Origin: Telmatobacter sp. DSM 110680
Lineage (GTDB): Bacteria > Acidobacteriota > Terriglobia > Terriglobales > Acidobacteriaceae
NCBI RefSeq assembly: GCF_039994875.1
Contig: NZ_CP121196.1
Coordinates: forward strand, 3,596,001-3,660,000
Length of the DNA: 64,000 nt
Reading direction: 5' to 3'
Under the pieces are notes generated by a model that saw only the letters and a program-made list of their open reading frames with translations, was not told where the DNA came from and did no database searches. This document shows positions 54,335-64,000 of the stretch, piece by piece (positions within the stretch are counted from its first letter, which is position 1; every line of letters starts with the position of its first letter). A program made the position numbers and the translations under genes.

Positions 54335-55766
54335 GAATCACCTCCGGTGCGCTCGCTTTCTTCAGAGCAGCTACGCGTTCTGCCGATTCTGTCAACGCGG
54401 TCTTCACACGATTCGTCGCCGTTCCGCCCACCACATCGTGACAATCCAGCGTTGCCTGCAAGGTCACAGCTTGATAGAAGTCCTCGCTGAATTCGGGGCC
54501 AAACTGGCGCAGTTCATCCAGGCTCAACTCGCCCAACTCCACCTTCTTCTCCAGCGCGTAGCGAACCGCGTTACCGATCTTCTCGTGTGCGGTGCGGAAG
54601 GGAACTCCTTTGTGCACCAGGTAGGTCGCCCCCGCCATCGCATTGAGATAGCCGGTTTGCGCTGCTTCCCGCATGCGTTCGAAGTTGAAGTGCAGGGCAG
54701 TCGTGAATCGCGCAACCAGCGTCAGCATGGGGGCGACAAATTCAACTTGAAATGCCGGTTCCTGCGTCTCCTGCATGTCTTTGTTGTAGGCCAGTGGCAA
54801 TCCCTTCAATTGCAGGGTAACCGCTTCTGCCGATCCATGAATGCGCCCAACCTTGGCTCGAATCAATTCAGTCAAATCCGGATTCTTCTTCTGCGGCATG
54901 GCGCTCGACCCGGTTGAAAACGCCTCAGGCAACGCCACAAATCCAAACTCTGCCGTAGCAAACAGCGTGATCTCCTCGGCGAACCGGCTCAAATGTAAAC
55001 CCACAAATGTAAGCGCCTGCAAGTACTCAAGAATGAAATCCCGATCGCTCGTGGAATCCATTGAATTGCTTGTAGGAGCAGTAAATGCAAGCTCCTTTGC
55101 CGCGATCGTCCGATCCAGCTTCAGGGTTGCTCCAGCCACCGCTCCCGAGCCCAGCGGACAATAATTCAACCGTGCAGCGCAATCCTGCAATCGCTTCGCA
55201 TCGCGCAGAATCATCTCAACATAAGCCAGCATCCAGTGGGCAACCAGCACCGGCTCCGCGCGCTGCAGGTGCGTATAACTCGGCATCACGGCATCGTCAG
55301 CGTTGCGAGCTTTATCCAGCAGCGCTTCAGCCCACATCGCCAGTGCTTCCACAATCAACTCGATCTGCCCGCGAACATACAGCCGCAGATCTGTCGCAAT
55401 CTGTTCGTTCCGGGATCGCCCGGTATGCAGCTTCAGTCCCAAGGATCCGATGCGTTCGACAAGAGACAACTCAACAAAATGATGAATGTCTTCCGCAACC
55501 GGATGGTTGCGCACCAGCGCCTTTCCTTCGTCTGAGTCAAACTCCGCCGCAATGTGATCCAGCGCAGTACGCAACCGTTCCAATTCAACCGGAGTGAGGA
55601 CCGCAGCCGCCGCCAACGCAGACGCATGTGCCTTGCTGGCTGCTACTTCCTGCGCGAGAAGCCGCCAGTCAAAGACAATCGAGCGTTGCCACTGCTCAAA
55701 CTCCTTATCCAGCGGCTCGCGAAAGCGCCCCGACCACATCTTCCCGGATTGTTCTTCGTTCGACAT
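54321..55766 (-). CDS. argH: Argininosuccinate lyase
   Basis: A 481-residue enzyme that splits argininosuccinate to arginine and fumarate, cytoplasmic homotetramer. Family marks are MWSGRFREPLDKEFEQWQ, HTGRSRNEQIATDLRLY, YTHLQRAEPV and the catalytic-loop signature GSSAMPQKKNPD. AAGGA is about 9 bases before the ATG. It begins 17 bases after the argG stop and overlaps the synthase gene downstream. Confidence 0.96.
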   Translation of the reverse strand: MSNEEQSGKMWSGRFREPLDKEFEQWQRSIVFDWRLLAQEVAASKAHASALAAAAVLTPVELERLRTALDHIAAEFDSDEGKALVRNHPVAEDIHHFVELSLVERIGSLGLKLHTGRSRNEQIATDLRLYVRGQIELIVEALAMWAEALLDKARNADDAVMPSYTHLQRAEPVLVAHWMLAYVEMILRDAKRLQDCAARLNYCPLGSGAVAGATLKLDRTIAAKELAFTAPTSNSMDSTSDRDFILEYLQALTFVGLHLSRFAEEITLFATAEFGFVALPEAFSTGSSAMPQKKNPDLTELIRAKVGRIHGSAEAVTLQLKGLPLAYNKDMQETQEPAFQVEFVAPMLTLVARFTTALHFNFERMREAAQTGYLNAMAGATYLVHKGVPFRTAHEKIGNAVRYALEKKVELGELSLDELRQFGPEFSEDFYQAVTLQATLDCHDVVGGTATNRVKTALTESAERVAALKKASAPEVIHAGA

Positions 55767-55783
55767 TGCTTAAGCGTCCTTCA

Positions 55784-57292
<1,509 letters not shown>

Positions 57293-57304
<12 letters not shown>

Positions 57305-58327
57305 GAACTTCTCCACATTCGCCAGACCACCCAGCAACAACAGCAGCAGCGCTTTCTGTGCATGCATGCGATTCTCGGCCTGGTCGAACACGATCGACTG
57401 CGGCCCATCAAGCACCGCGTCGGTCACCTCGGCATTGCGGCGTGCAGGCAGACAATGCATGAATACTCCGTTCGGAGCCGCCTTCGACATGAGTGCTTCG
57501 TTCACCTGGAATGGCCTGAATATCGGAGCGCGTTTGGTCGACTCGTGCTCCATGCCCATGCTCACGCATACGTCGGTGTATATCGCCTCCGCATTTTCAG
57601 CCGCGGCCTGCGGGTCTTGCGTCAGCTTGATCTCGCAGCCATTCGCCTCTGCGATCTCGCGTGCCTTGGTCACGATCTCAATGTCAGGCGAGTATCCGCG
57701 AGGTGTCGCCACGGTAACATTCGCTCCCAGCTGCGCACCTGTCAGCATCAGCGAGTGGCAAACATTATTCCCATCGCCGACATACGTAAAGTTCAATCCA
57801 GCCGACGATCCAAAGTGCTCTTCAAGCGTCATGAAATCCGCCAGCGCTTGGCAGGGATGTTCGAAATCCGACAGCGCATTAATCACCGGTACGCGTGAAT
57901 TCGCGGCCATTTCCGTTATCGTGTCATGCGCATACGTGCGCAACACAATGACGTCCACCCAGCGCTCCACATTGCGCGCTACATCTGCCAGAGCCTCGCG
58001 TTCGCCGAGAGGAGAACTCGTCTGATCGACAAAAATCGCATTGCCGCCCATGGTGTTGATGCCGGTTTCGAACGCCAGTCGCGTGCGCAGGCTCGCCTTC
58101 TCGAACATCAGCACCATCTGCTTCGCATCCAGCGCGTGCCGATATTCACGCGGATTCAACTTCACGTCGTGACCAAGCTTCACAATCGCGCGAACCTCAC
58201 CGCTGGTCAGGTCGGCGATCGAGCACAAATCTTCGCCCGCCAACCTTGCCGCCGCGGCCAGAATGTCTTGGTCTTTCTGCACGGGAACTGCCGGCGCCCG
58301 GCGCTCCATGGTTGCTCTGCTAGCCAC
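57293..58327 (-). CDS. argF: Ornithine carbamoyltransferase
   Basis: A 344-residue enzyme converting ornithine and carbamoyl phosphate to citrulline. The carbamoyl-phosphate loop is EKASLRTRLAFE (the usual STRTR appears as SLRTR), followed by HPCQALADFMT, the ornithine-side NALSDFEHPCQ and MHCLPARRNAEV near the C-terminus. GTG at 58327 is the start, with AGGAGG 8 bases upstream; this overlaps argD by 8 bases. The last codons lie inside a CAGTG-type repeat, so the C-terminus may have been reshaped by its insertion. Confidence 0.94.
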
Positions 58328-59579
58328 GGTTGTTTCCTCCTGCGGTCTGATTTGCCGCACTCAATGCCGCGGCTTTCTCTGTAAATATCTCGTCGAGCGC
58401 CTTGATAGCCTCGTCGACGTGTTTGCGCTCCAGAATGAACGGCGGCAGGAATCGCAACACGGTATCACTCGTGCAGTTGATCAGGATGTGGCGCTTCAGC
58501 ATCTCGGCCACGGTGAGCTTTGCTAAGTCCGCCGAATCCAACTCCGCCGCCAGCATGAGTCCTTTGCCGCGAACATCCTTAATGCAATCGTGTTTCTTTG
58601 CCATCCCTCGCAGCTGCGCCTGGAAGTAATCGCCCACCTCTGTCGTGTTTTTCAGCAGCCCTTCATTCTCGATAGCATCGATCACGGCGATCGCCACGGC
58701 GCACGCCAACGGTCCGCCGCCAAACGTCGTTCCATGCATGCCTGCATGAATCGCGCGCGCAGCTTCTTCCGTGCACAAAATCGCACCCAGCGGAATACCA
58801 CCCGCAATAGGCTTTGCCAGTGTCGTTACATCCGGCTTGATGCCGAAGTGTTGGTATGCGCACCATTTTCCAGTGCGACCCATGCCAGCCTGAATCTCAT
58901 CCACAATCAGCAACGCGCCCGTGGAATCCGCAAGCTTCCGGGCCTCCGCAAAAAACTCCTGCGTCAACGGCCGAATTCCACCCTCGCCTTGAATCGCCTC
59001 TACGAGAATCGCGCATACTTCATTCGAAAATTTGGCGCGAAGGTCCGCCACATAGTTGAACTTCACAAACTCTACCCCCGGCACGCCCGGCGCAAATGGC
59101 TCGCGGTACTTCGCCTTGTACGTAGTCGACATCGACCCGTAGGTGCGACCGTGAAAGCTCTGCTCCAGCGCCAGGAACTTTGTCCCGATCTGCTTGCCTT
59201 CGCTCCGCAGCAATCCCGCATGAGCACGGGCCAGTTTTAACGCGCCCTCCCACGCCTCGGTGCCGGTGTTCGAAAAGAACACTCGATCCATCCCCGTGCG
59301 CTCCGTCAGCCGCATCGCCAGTTCTGCCTGACCCTCGTGATAGAAGAGGTTCGACGTGTGAATCAGCGCGCGACTCTGGTTCACGATGGCTCGCTCAATC
59401 GCTGGATGCCCATAGCCCAACGCATTCACGCCGATGCCACTCAGCAGGTCAAGATACTTTGCGCCACCCTCATCGATCAGGTGCACACCCTCTCCGCGAA
59501 CAAAGAGAATTGGATTCCGTTCGTAGGTTTGCAGCAGTAGCTTCGACTCTGCTGCGCGGATTTGATCCAGTTTCGTCAC
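58320..59579 (-). CDS. argD: Acetylornithine aminotransferase
   Basis: A 419-residue PLP enzyme of the class-III aminotransferases; makes N-acetylornithine from N-acetylglutamate semialdehyde and glutamate. It shows FSNTGTEAWEGALKLAR, SFHGRTYGSM, the cofactor-contacting IVDEIQAGMGRTGKW and the PLP Lys in TTLAKPIAGGIPLGA. The start is GTG 59579 with GAGGAG upstream. It begins 12 bases after the argB stop. It could also serve in lysine synthesis (DapC). Confidence 0.94.
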   Translation of the reverse strand: MTKLDQIRAAESKLLLQTYERNPILFVRGEGVHLIDEGGAKYLDLLSGIGVNALGYGHPAIERAIVNQSRALIHTSNLFYHEGQAELAMRLTERTGMDRVFFSNTGTEAWEGALKLARAHAGLLRSEGKQIGTKFLALEQSFHGRTYGSMSTTYKAKYREPFAPGVPGVEFVKFNYVADLRAKFSNEVCAILVEAIQGEGGIRPLTQEFFAEARKLADSTGALLIVDEIQAGMGRTGKWCAYQHFGIKPDVTTLAKPIAGGIPLGAILCTEEAARAIHAGMHGTTFGGGPLACAVAIAVIDAIENEGLLKNTTEVGDYFQAQLRGMAKKHDCIKDVRGKGLMLAAELDSADLAKLTVAEMLKRHILINCTSDTVLRFLPPFILERKHVDEAIKALDEIFTEKAAALSAANQTAGGNNRG

Positions 59580-59591
59580 GTCGATCTCTCC

Positions 59592-60374
59592 TCAAGCCAC
59601 CATCACTTCAGTGCCGTGGGCTACACGGCTGCTGCACAGGTCGGGAAGGGAACCGGCAGCCTCCGCGGGTAAAATCCGTACACGCTTCACGCCGTTTAGC
59701 AACGCCTCACGGCAAGCGCCGAGCTTCGGCAGCATTCCCCCGGAGATAATCGCGTTCTTCGCCATCTCCGCGATCTGGTCAATGCTGAGCCACCGCATAA
59801 CTTGACCGTTCGCGCCCTTCACTCCCGGCACATCCGTCAAGAACACCAGCGCATCCGCATGGCACGCCACCGCACAGGCTGCCGCCATCTCATCACCGTT
59901 CACGTTGTAATATTCGCCATCAAACCCCAGAGCAATTGGTGCGATCACTGGAACGCCATTCAAACTCCAGATTGCCTCCAGCCACCGCGGATCGCTCGCC
60001 ACGATCTCGCCTACAAATCCCAAATCTGGCTCGGTGCGCTTCTTGCGCGCGCGAAAAAGCAATCCATCGCCGCCTGTCATGCCCACCGCAGGCTGACCAA
60101 GCGCCCCCAGCGCGGCTACTAAGCCTTTATTCACCTTGCCCGCAAAAACCATAAGGGCAATATTCCGCGTCTCAGCATCAGTCACGCGCAGCCCATTCAC
60201 GAACTCACTCTTCGCGCCAAGCCTCTCCATCATGCGCGTCAGCTGCACGCCGCCACCATGCACGACCGCCACCTGGTTTCCATCGCGAACCAAGTCTGTA
60301 ATGGCGCGAACGCAGCCCTGCAGAAGTTCCGGAACCTCAAGGCCGGCACCACCTAGCTTTACGACATACTTCAT
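59592..60374 (-). CDS. argB: Acetylglutamate kinase
   Basis: A 260-residue amino-acid kinase phosphorylating N-acetylglutamate. It shows MKYVVKLGGAGL, VVHGGGVQLTRMMERLG, AVGMTGGDGLLF, VNGDEMAAACA, FLTDVPGVKG and ISGGMLPKL. The length is that of the arginine-insensitive short type (no N-terminal extension helix), so feedback control may fall on other steps. The ATG overlaps the argC stop by ATGA; a longer frame upstream lies within argC. Confidence 0.94.
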   Translation of the reverse strand: MKYVVKLGGAGLEVPELLQGCVRAITDLVRDGNQVAVVHGGGVQLTRMMERLGAKSEFVNGLRVTDAETRNIALMVFAGKVNKGLVAALGALGQPAVGMTGGDGLLFRARKKRTEPDLGFVGEIVASDPRWLEAIWSLNGVPVIAPIALGFDGEYYNVNGDEMAAACAVACHADALVFLTDVPGVKGANGQVMRWLSIDQIAEMAKNAIISGGMLPKLGACREALLNGVKRVRILPAEAAGSLPDLCSSRVAHGTEVMVA

Positions 60375-61438
60375 GCCAGCCCCTCCGCTTCGTTCCAACC
60401 AAGCATCACATTCATGTTCTGCACCGCCTGTCCCGAAGCGCCTTTAAGCAGATTGTCCAGGCAGCTCACAATCACCGCTCGCCGACCGTCGCTTGCAATC
60501 TGAAACCCGATATCCGCGAAATTGGTGCGCACGGAATACTGGATCTGCGGCAGTGCCTTTTCATAGATGCGCACCATCGGGCTGGATGCAAAAAAATCGC
60601 GATAAATTCGCTCTACACTTGCATGCGTCTGCGATTCAGTGAACCGCACATAGATCGTAGCCATGATCCCGCGCGGAATGGGCAGCAGATGCGGTGTAAA
60701 CACAATGTCTCCCGCGCCAATCCCGATCTGCTCCAGTAATTCGCCTGTATGCCGATGGCTGAAGACGCCATACGCCGACAAATTATCGGCCGCATACATA
60801 TAGTGTGTCTTCGCCGTAGGAGCTTTTCCCGCGCCGCTGACACCGCTCTTTGCATCTGCCACAATTCCGTGCGATACATCCACGATCCCGGCCGCCACGA
60901 GCGGCCGCAGCGCGAGAATCACCGACGTTGCATAGCATCCTGGATTCGCCACCAGCTTCGCTTTCGCGATCTCTCTGCGGTGCAACTCCGGCATTCCATA
61001 GACCGCTGCAGCCTGCGTCGTTCCGGCGATATCCGAGCCCTCATCCTCAAAGCCATACACCGCGCGGTTCTTCGCATCAGTGAGCCGCCATGCGCCACTC
61101 AGATCCACCACGCGCAGTCCATGCTTCAGCGCCTCTGGCGCCCACTCCCGCGACTGCTCATGCGGAGTCGCCAGAAATAATATCTCCACGCCGCGATCCT
61201 TCAGCCGCTCCCACGAGAAGGGTTCTACTTTCAGCGAACCGATTCCGTTGTTATCCGCTAGTTGCGGATGAATCTCCGCGAGCGGCACTCCACCCCGAGC
61301 CGCATCCTTCTCGTCCATGCGACCCGCAAACACCGGCGGCCTACCTTTCAGTCGCGGATGGTGCAAGAGCAGCCGCGCCAGCTCCGCGCCGGCATATCCG
61401 GTCACACCTACCACCGCTGTCTGCGCCGCCTTCGTCAT
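60371..61438 (-). CDS. argC: N-acetyl-gamma-glutamyl-phosphate reductase
   Basis: A 355-residue NADPH-dependent reductase. The nucleotide-binding start is AVVGVTGYAGAELARLL, the catalytic Cys lies in VANPGCYATSVILAL, and the typical HYMYAADNLSAYGVFSHRHTGEL and HLLPIPRGIMATIY follow. The ATG overlaps the argR stop by ATGA, giving coupling to the repressor gene. Confidence 0.95.
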   Translation of the reverse strand: MTKAAQTAVVGVTGYAGAELARLLLHHPRLKGRPPVFAGRMDEKDAARGGVPLAEIHPQLADNNGIGSLKVEPFSWERLKDRGVEILFLATPHEQSREWAPEALKHGLRVVDLSGAWRLTDAKNRAVYGFEDEGSDIAGTTQAAAVYGMPELHRREIAKAKLVANPGCYATSVILALRPLVAAGIVDVSHGIVADAKSGVSGAGKAPTAKTHYMYAADNLSAYGVFSHRHTGELLEQIGIGAGDIVFTPHLLPIPRGIMATIYVRFTESQTHASVERIYRDFFASSPMVRIYEKALPQIQYSVRTNFADIGFQIASDGRRAVIVSCLDNLLKGASGQAVQNMNVMLGWNEAEGLA

Positions 61439-61911
61439 AAGCCGAGCATCTTTCTCAGCCGCGTCTCAATGTCATGCGCGCGCTTTACGTCAGGGCAAAT
61501 AACCAGCACTGTATCGTCGCCGGCAATCGTGCCAACTACTTCATTCCATGCGGTGCGATCCAGCGCTGCAGCCATCGGTTGCGCGCCACCCATCGTGGTT
61601 CGCAGCACTACCTGGTTCATCGCGTGCGTTACGCTCAAACCAAAACTCTCCATCATCTCCACGACCGAAGGCGAACCGTCATCACTGGCATGCGTTCCCG
61701 CGCCGTTCCCATTTCCGTTTCCATTGGGCAGGGAATACCCGCCGGGCCCCTTCGTCAGCCTCAACTCGTGAATATCGCGCGACAGCGTTGCCTGCGTCAC
61801 TTCAAAGCCACGGCGGCGCAGCTTTCTGCGCATCTCGTCCTGGTTTGCTACCAGGGCGTGCGCCACCAGCTCACGAATCGCGTTATGTCTTTGAAACTTC
61901 ATAGTCGTCAT
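61435..61911 (-). CDS. argR: Arginine repressor ArgR
   Basis: A 158-residue (155 from the second ATG) arginine-sensing repressor. The N-terminal winged helix has RHNAIRELVAHALVANQDEMRRKL and the recognition helix VTQATLSRDIHELRL. A Gly/Asn-rich linker (NGNGNGNGAG) is longer than usual. The C-terminal hexamer/arginine-binding domain shows GTIAGDDTVLVICPD. ATG 61911 or 61902 are both possible; neither has a clear ribosome site. An open frame continues to 62229, but it crosses the operator and is non-coding in character. It is the first gene of the operon it probably represses. Confidence 0.93.
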   Translation of the reverse strand: MTTMKFQRHNAIRELVAHALVANQDEMRRKLRRRGFEVTQATLSRDIHELRLTKGPGGYSLPNGNGNGNGAGTHASDDGSPSVVEMMESFGLSVTHAMNQVVLRTTMGGAQPMAAALDRTAWNEVVGTIAGDDTVLVICPDVKRAHDIETRLRKMLGL

Positions 61912-61956
61912 TTGCGGGCAAAGGAAAAACGCGGCTCGCAGTGAGGCGGCCGCGCT

Positions 61957-61992
61957 TGCATAAATATACAAAGAAAGTGTATAAGTATGCAA
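61957..61992 (-). promoter_or_regulatory. argR operon promoter with two overlapping ARG boxes
   Basis: Two near-palindromes follow the pattern TGYATAARTATRCA: TGCATAAATATACA at 61957-61970 and TGTATAAGTATGCA at 61978-61991. Their starts are exactly 21 bp apart, the spacing of paired ARG boxes in E. coli. On the minus strand a promoter TTGCAT (61992-61987), 18-bp spacer, TATATT (61968-61963) lies inside them: the -35 in one box and the -10 in the other. Bound ArgR would block RNA polymerase. The half-site TGYATA differs from the E. coli TGAAT, so the identity as ARG box is strong but inferred. Confidence 0.78.
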
Positions 61993-62185
61993 GCTGGTTT
62001 TCCACCATCGGTCACAGGAATCAGATTTATTAACATGCATTTCATTCAGTTGCGAACTCGAATTAAAATCGGTCGACTTCCCGCGCCAACCACGGGCTGT
62101 CCGGCCATCCCTCTCGCTCGCTAGACCCAACAGTTTGAGCACGGCTCGCAACTCCATCAAATCTTCAAAGGTCGTATAGTTGAAT

Positions 62186-64000
62186 ATGGGCTTCCCCCAC
62201 CGGCATTCATCCCGTCGTACGCTCACCACACCGGCACATTCTGCCGCAGGCGGTCCATTCTCGCCGTTGCCCTCCTACATCGAAGGCAGCCTGATCGATC
62301 CGCGTTTCGACTCTGATTCTTGCGGCGTTGGCTTCGTCGCGCAGCTCTCTGCCGTCCCCTCGCACCGGATTCTCGACCACGCGCTTGGCGCCCTCGCCCG
62401 TCTGGAACACCGCGGCGCGGTTGCTGCGGACGGCAAATCCAGCGACGGCGTTGGAGTTACCACTTCCATCCCACGAGAATGGCTCTTGGCTCAATCCAGC
62501 CTCACCCTCGATGAAAGCAGCCCCCTCGGCGTGGCCGTCCTTTTCCTCCCGCCCGATGACACTGCCCAACGCGCGGAGATCGAAGCTGCCCTCTTCGAGC
62601 AGGACATGGAAGTGCTTACCTGGCGTCCTGTACCCATACGCCCTGAAGTACTAGGCGAAATTGCAGCCTCGTCTCGCCCAGAAATCTGGCACCTGCTCAT
62701 CACCTCCGACGACACTGAATTCTTCGATCGCCGACTCTTCCTCGCGCGCAAGCAGTTCGAACGCTCCGGACTCGCCGGCTATTTCGTGAGCATCTCGTCC
62801 ACCACCCTCATCTATAAGGCGCTCTGTGCCGGACGCCTGCTGTCGGAGTTCTATCCCGACCTCGCCGACCCTAACTTCAAAACGCCCTTCGCGCTCTTTC
62901 ATCAGCGCTATGCTACGAACGTTCTCCCATCCTGGGAGAGAGCACAGCCCTTCCGCACTCTCGCACACAACGGCGAAATCAACACCATCTGGGGAAATCG
63001 GGCGCGCATGGAAGCTCGCGCCGCTACGCTCCCACTCGACGTCTATCCAGTTCTCACTGATGGTGGCTCCGATTCCACATCACTCGATGAAATCGTCGAT
63101 CTGCTCGCTCATAACGGCCGGACCGTCGGCGAAGCCGTGCGCATGATCGTACCTCCCGCCAACCCCGGCAACTCTTCTTCGTTTTTGCAATATAGCGGTG
63201 ACTGTATCGAGCCGTGGGACGGTCCCGCAGCGCTTGCATTCACCGATGGCCATCAGGTAGGCGCCATTCTCGACCGCAACGGCTTGCGCCCTTGCCGATT
63301 CGCGCTCGACGACACAGGTCTCGTTGTTGCTGGTTCCGAAGCCGGTCTCGTGGATATGGATCCCGACCACATCCTGCACAGCGGTCGCCTCGGGCCCGGC
63401 CAGATGATCATCGCCGATCTCGACTTCCATCGTTTCTTCGAGAACGATGAGATCCTGCGCATCTATGACGCCAAGCGCCAGTACCAGGACCTGGTCAGCG
63501 AAGACGTGCTGCTCGAAGAATCAATTGAAGCGCCGCCAGCGCTCGCCGCATCCGAACTCAATCGTCTTCAGCACCGCTTCGGTTACACGCGCGAAGACGT
63601 GCGCATGATCATCCAGCCCATGGTCACCGATGGCAAGGATGCAGTCTGGTCCATGGGGGACGACACTTCCATCGCCCCGCTGGCCCGCGCGCCGCGCCCT
63701 CTCTACGCCTTCTTCCGCCAGCGATTCGCGCAGGTCACCAACCCGCCAATCGATCCGCTGCGCGAAACCGTAGTGCTGCAGACGCACACTCGCCTTGGCC
63801 CCTGGCCGCACATCTTCGAATTGCGCGAGCCTCTTCCGGGCCTCTCTCTACGCTCTCCGATTCTCTCGCTAGGACAGATGCACGCCCTCGTACAAGGCCA
63901 ACATCCGCAGGCTGAGAAGATGCCGCACGCCGTCCTCCACTGCCTGTACACACCCGAGACCACGCTTGAAATCGCAGTCGACATTCTCGTGCAGCGTGCT
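62186..64000 (+). CDS. gltB: Glutamate synthase large subunit, 3' end outside window
   Basis: The first 605 codons of GOGAT, which makes two glutamates from glutamine and 2-oxoglutarate. The N-terminal nucleophile hydrolase begins at Cys46 (DSCGVGFVAQ) after a propeptide, as in class II amidotransferases. LARLEHRGAV, FALFHQRYATNVLPSWERAQPFR, LAHNGEINTIWGNR and DRNGLRPCRF follow, then the central domain (RSPILSLGQM). The ATG at 62186 has an in-frame TAG just upstream; TTG at 62180 is an alternative. It diverges from argR, 274 bases away, so its promoter may also feel ArgR. Confidence 0.95.
   Translation, partial: MGFPHRHSSRRTLTTPAHSAAGGPFSPLPSYIEGSLIDPRFDSDSCGVGFVAQLSAVPSHRILDHALGALARLEHRGAVAADGKSSDGVGVTTSIPREWLLAQSSLTLDESSPLGVAVLFLPPDDTAQRAEIEAALFEQDMEVLTWRPVPIRPEVLGEIAASSRPEIWHLLITSDDTEFFDRRLFLARKQFERSGLAGYFVSISSTTLIYKALCAGRLLSEFYPDLADPNFKTPFALFHQRYATNVLPSWERAQPFRTLAHNGEINTIWGNRARMEARAATLPLDVYPVLTDGGSDSTSLDEIVDLLAHNGRTVGEAVRMIVPPANPGNSSSFLQYSGDCIEPWDGPAALAFTDGHQVGAILDRNGLRPCRFALDDTGLVVAGSEAGLVDMDPDHILHSGRLGPGQMIIADLDFHRFFENDEILRIYDAKRQYQDLVSEDVLLEESIEAPPALAASELNRLQHRFGYTREDVRMIIQPMVTDGKDAVWSMGDDTSIAPLARAPRPLYAFFRQRFAQVTNPPIDPLRETVVLQTHTRLGPWPHIFELREPLPGLSLRSPILSLGQMHALVQGQHPQAEKMPHAVLHCLYTPETTLEIAVDILVQRA

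Noticed and set aside
61912..62229. 106-residue N-terminal extension of argR
   Set aside because: It would run through the promoter and ARG boxes; the residues are Ser/Arg-rich and unlike the family.

Overview
The window looks like chromosomal DNA of an acidobacterium (Acidobacteriota, probably class Terriglobia). This is inferred, not searched. The reasons are a moderately GC-rich genome; secreted plant- and host-glycan hydrolases (GH78, GH29, a clan-D enzyme); a CadC-like winged-helix regulator fused to TolB-type propeller repeats; secreted histidine-rich proteins with aromatic PYGYY motifs; and many secreted proteins of unknown function. No rRNA, tRNA, CRISPR array, insertion sequence or phage gene was seen.

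Layout. 1-12.3 kb: asparagine synthetase asnA (cut by the window edge), a secreted alpha-L-rhamnosidase, a membrane-anchored regulator, a small secreted protein, a MATE exporter, and korAB (2-oxoacid:ferredoxin oxidoreductase). 12.3-24.9 kb: cell-envelope genes. The Tol-Pal set lies on the minus strand in the usual order (tolQ-tolR-tolA-tolB, then pal-cpoB) but is interrupted by about 7 kb. The interruption holds a three-gene operon (clan-D glycosidase, sugar-1-phosphate nucleotidyltransferase, NahK-like sugar kinase), a secreted creatininase-like protein, a YncE-like propeller and a DUF2147 protein. 25-34.7 kb: recN, an OmpA-family protein with a long coiled coil, two paralogous secreted His-rich proteins, a membrane protein joining a carboxypeptidase-regulatory-like domain to a b561-like four-helix region and coupled to a YceI-like protein, and a secreted esterase.

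35-53.8 kb: redox and hydrogen metabolism. A pyruvate:ferredoxin oxidoreductase (nifJ) is translationally coupled to a dihydroorotate-dehydrogenase-like protein. After a MOSC protein, a DHFR-like reductase and an alpha-L-fucosidase comes a complete minus-strand bidirectional [NiFe] hydrogenase operon hoxE-F-U-Y-H plus its maturation protease. A nickel transporter, a LolA-like protein, a SYLF-domain protein and the maturation factor hypF follow. korAB, nifJ and hox together suggest ferredoxin/NAD(H)-linked redox balancing and H2 metabolism.

53.8-64 kb: a compact arginine operon reading right to left, argR-argC-argB-argD-argF-argG-argH and a single-domain N-acetylglutamate synthase, with most genes overlapping. 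Upstream of argR are two ARG-box-like palindromes 21 bp apart, one covering the -35 and the other the -10 of a good promoter, so the operon is probably repressed by its own first product. Glutamate synthase gltB (cut by the right edge) diverges from this region and would supply the glutamate used for arginine synthesis.
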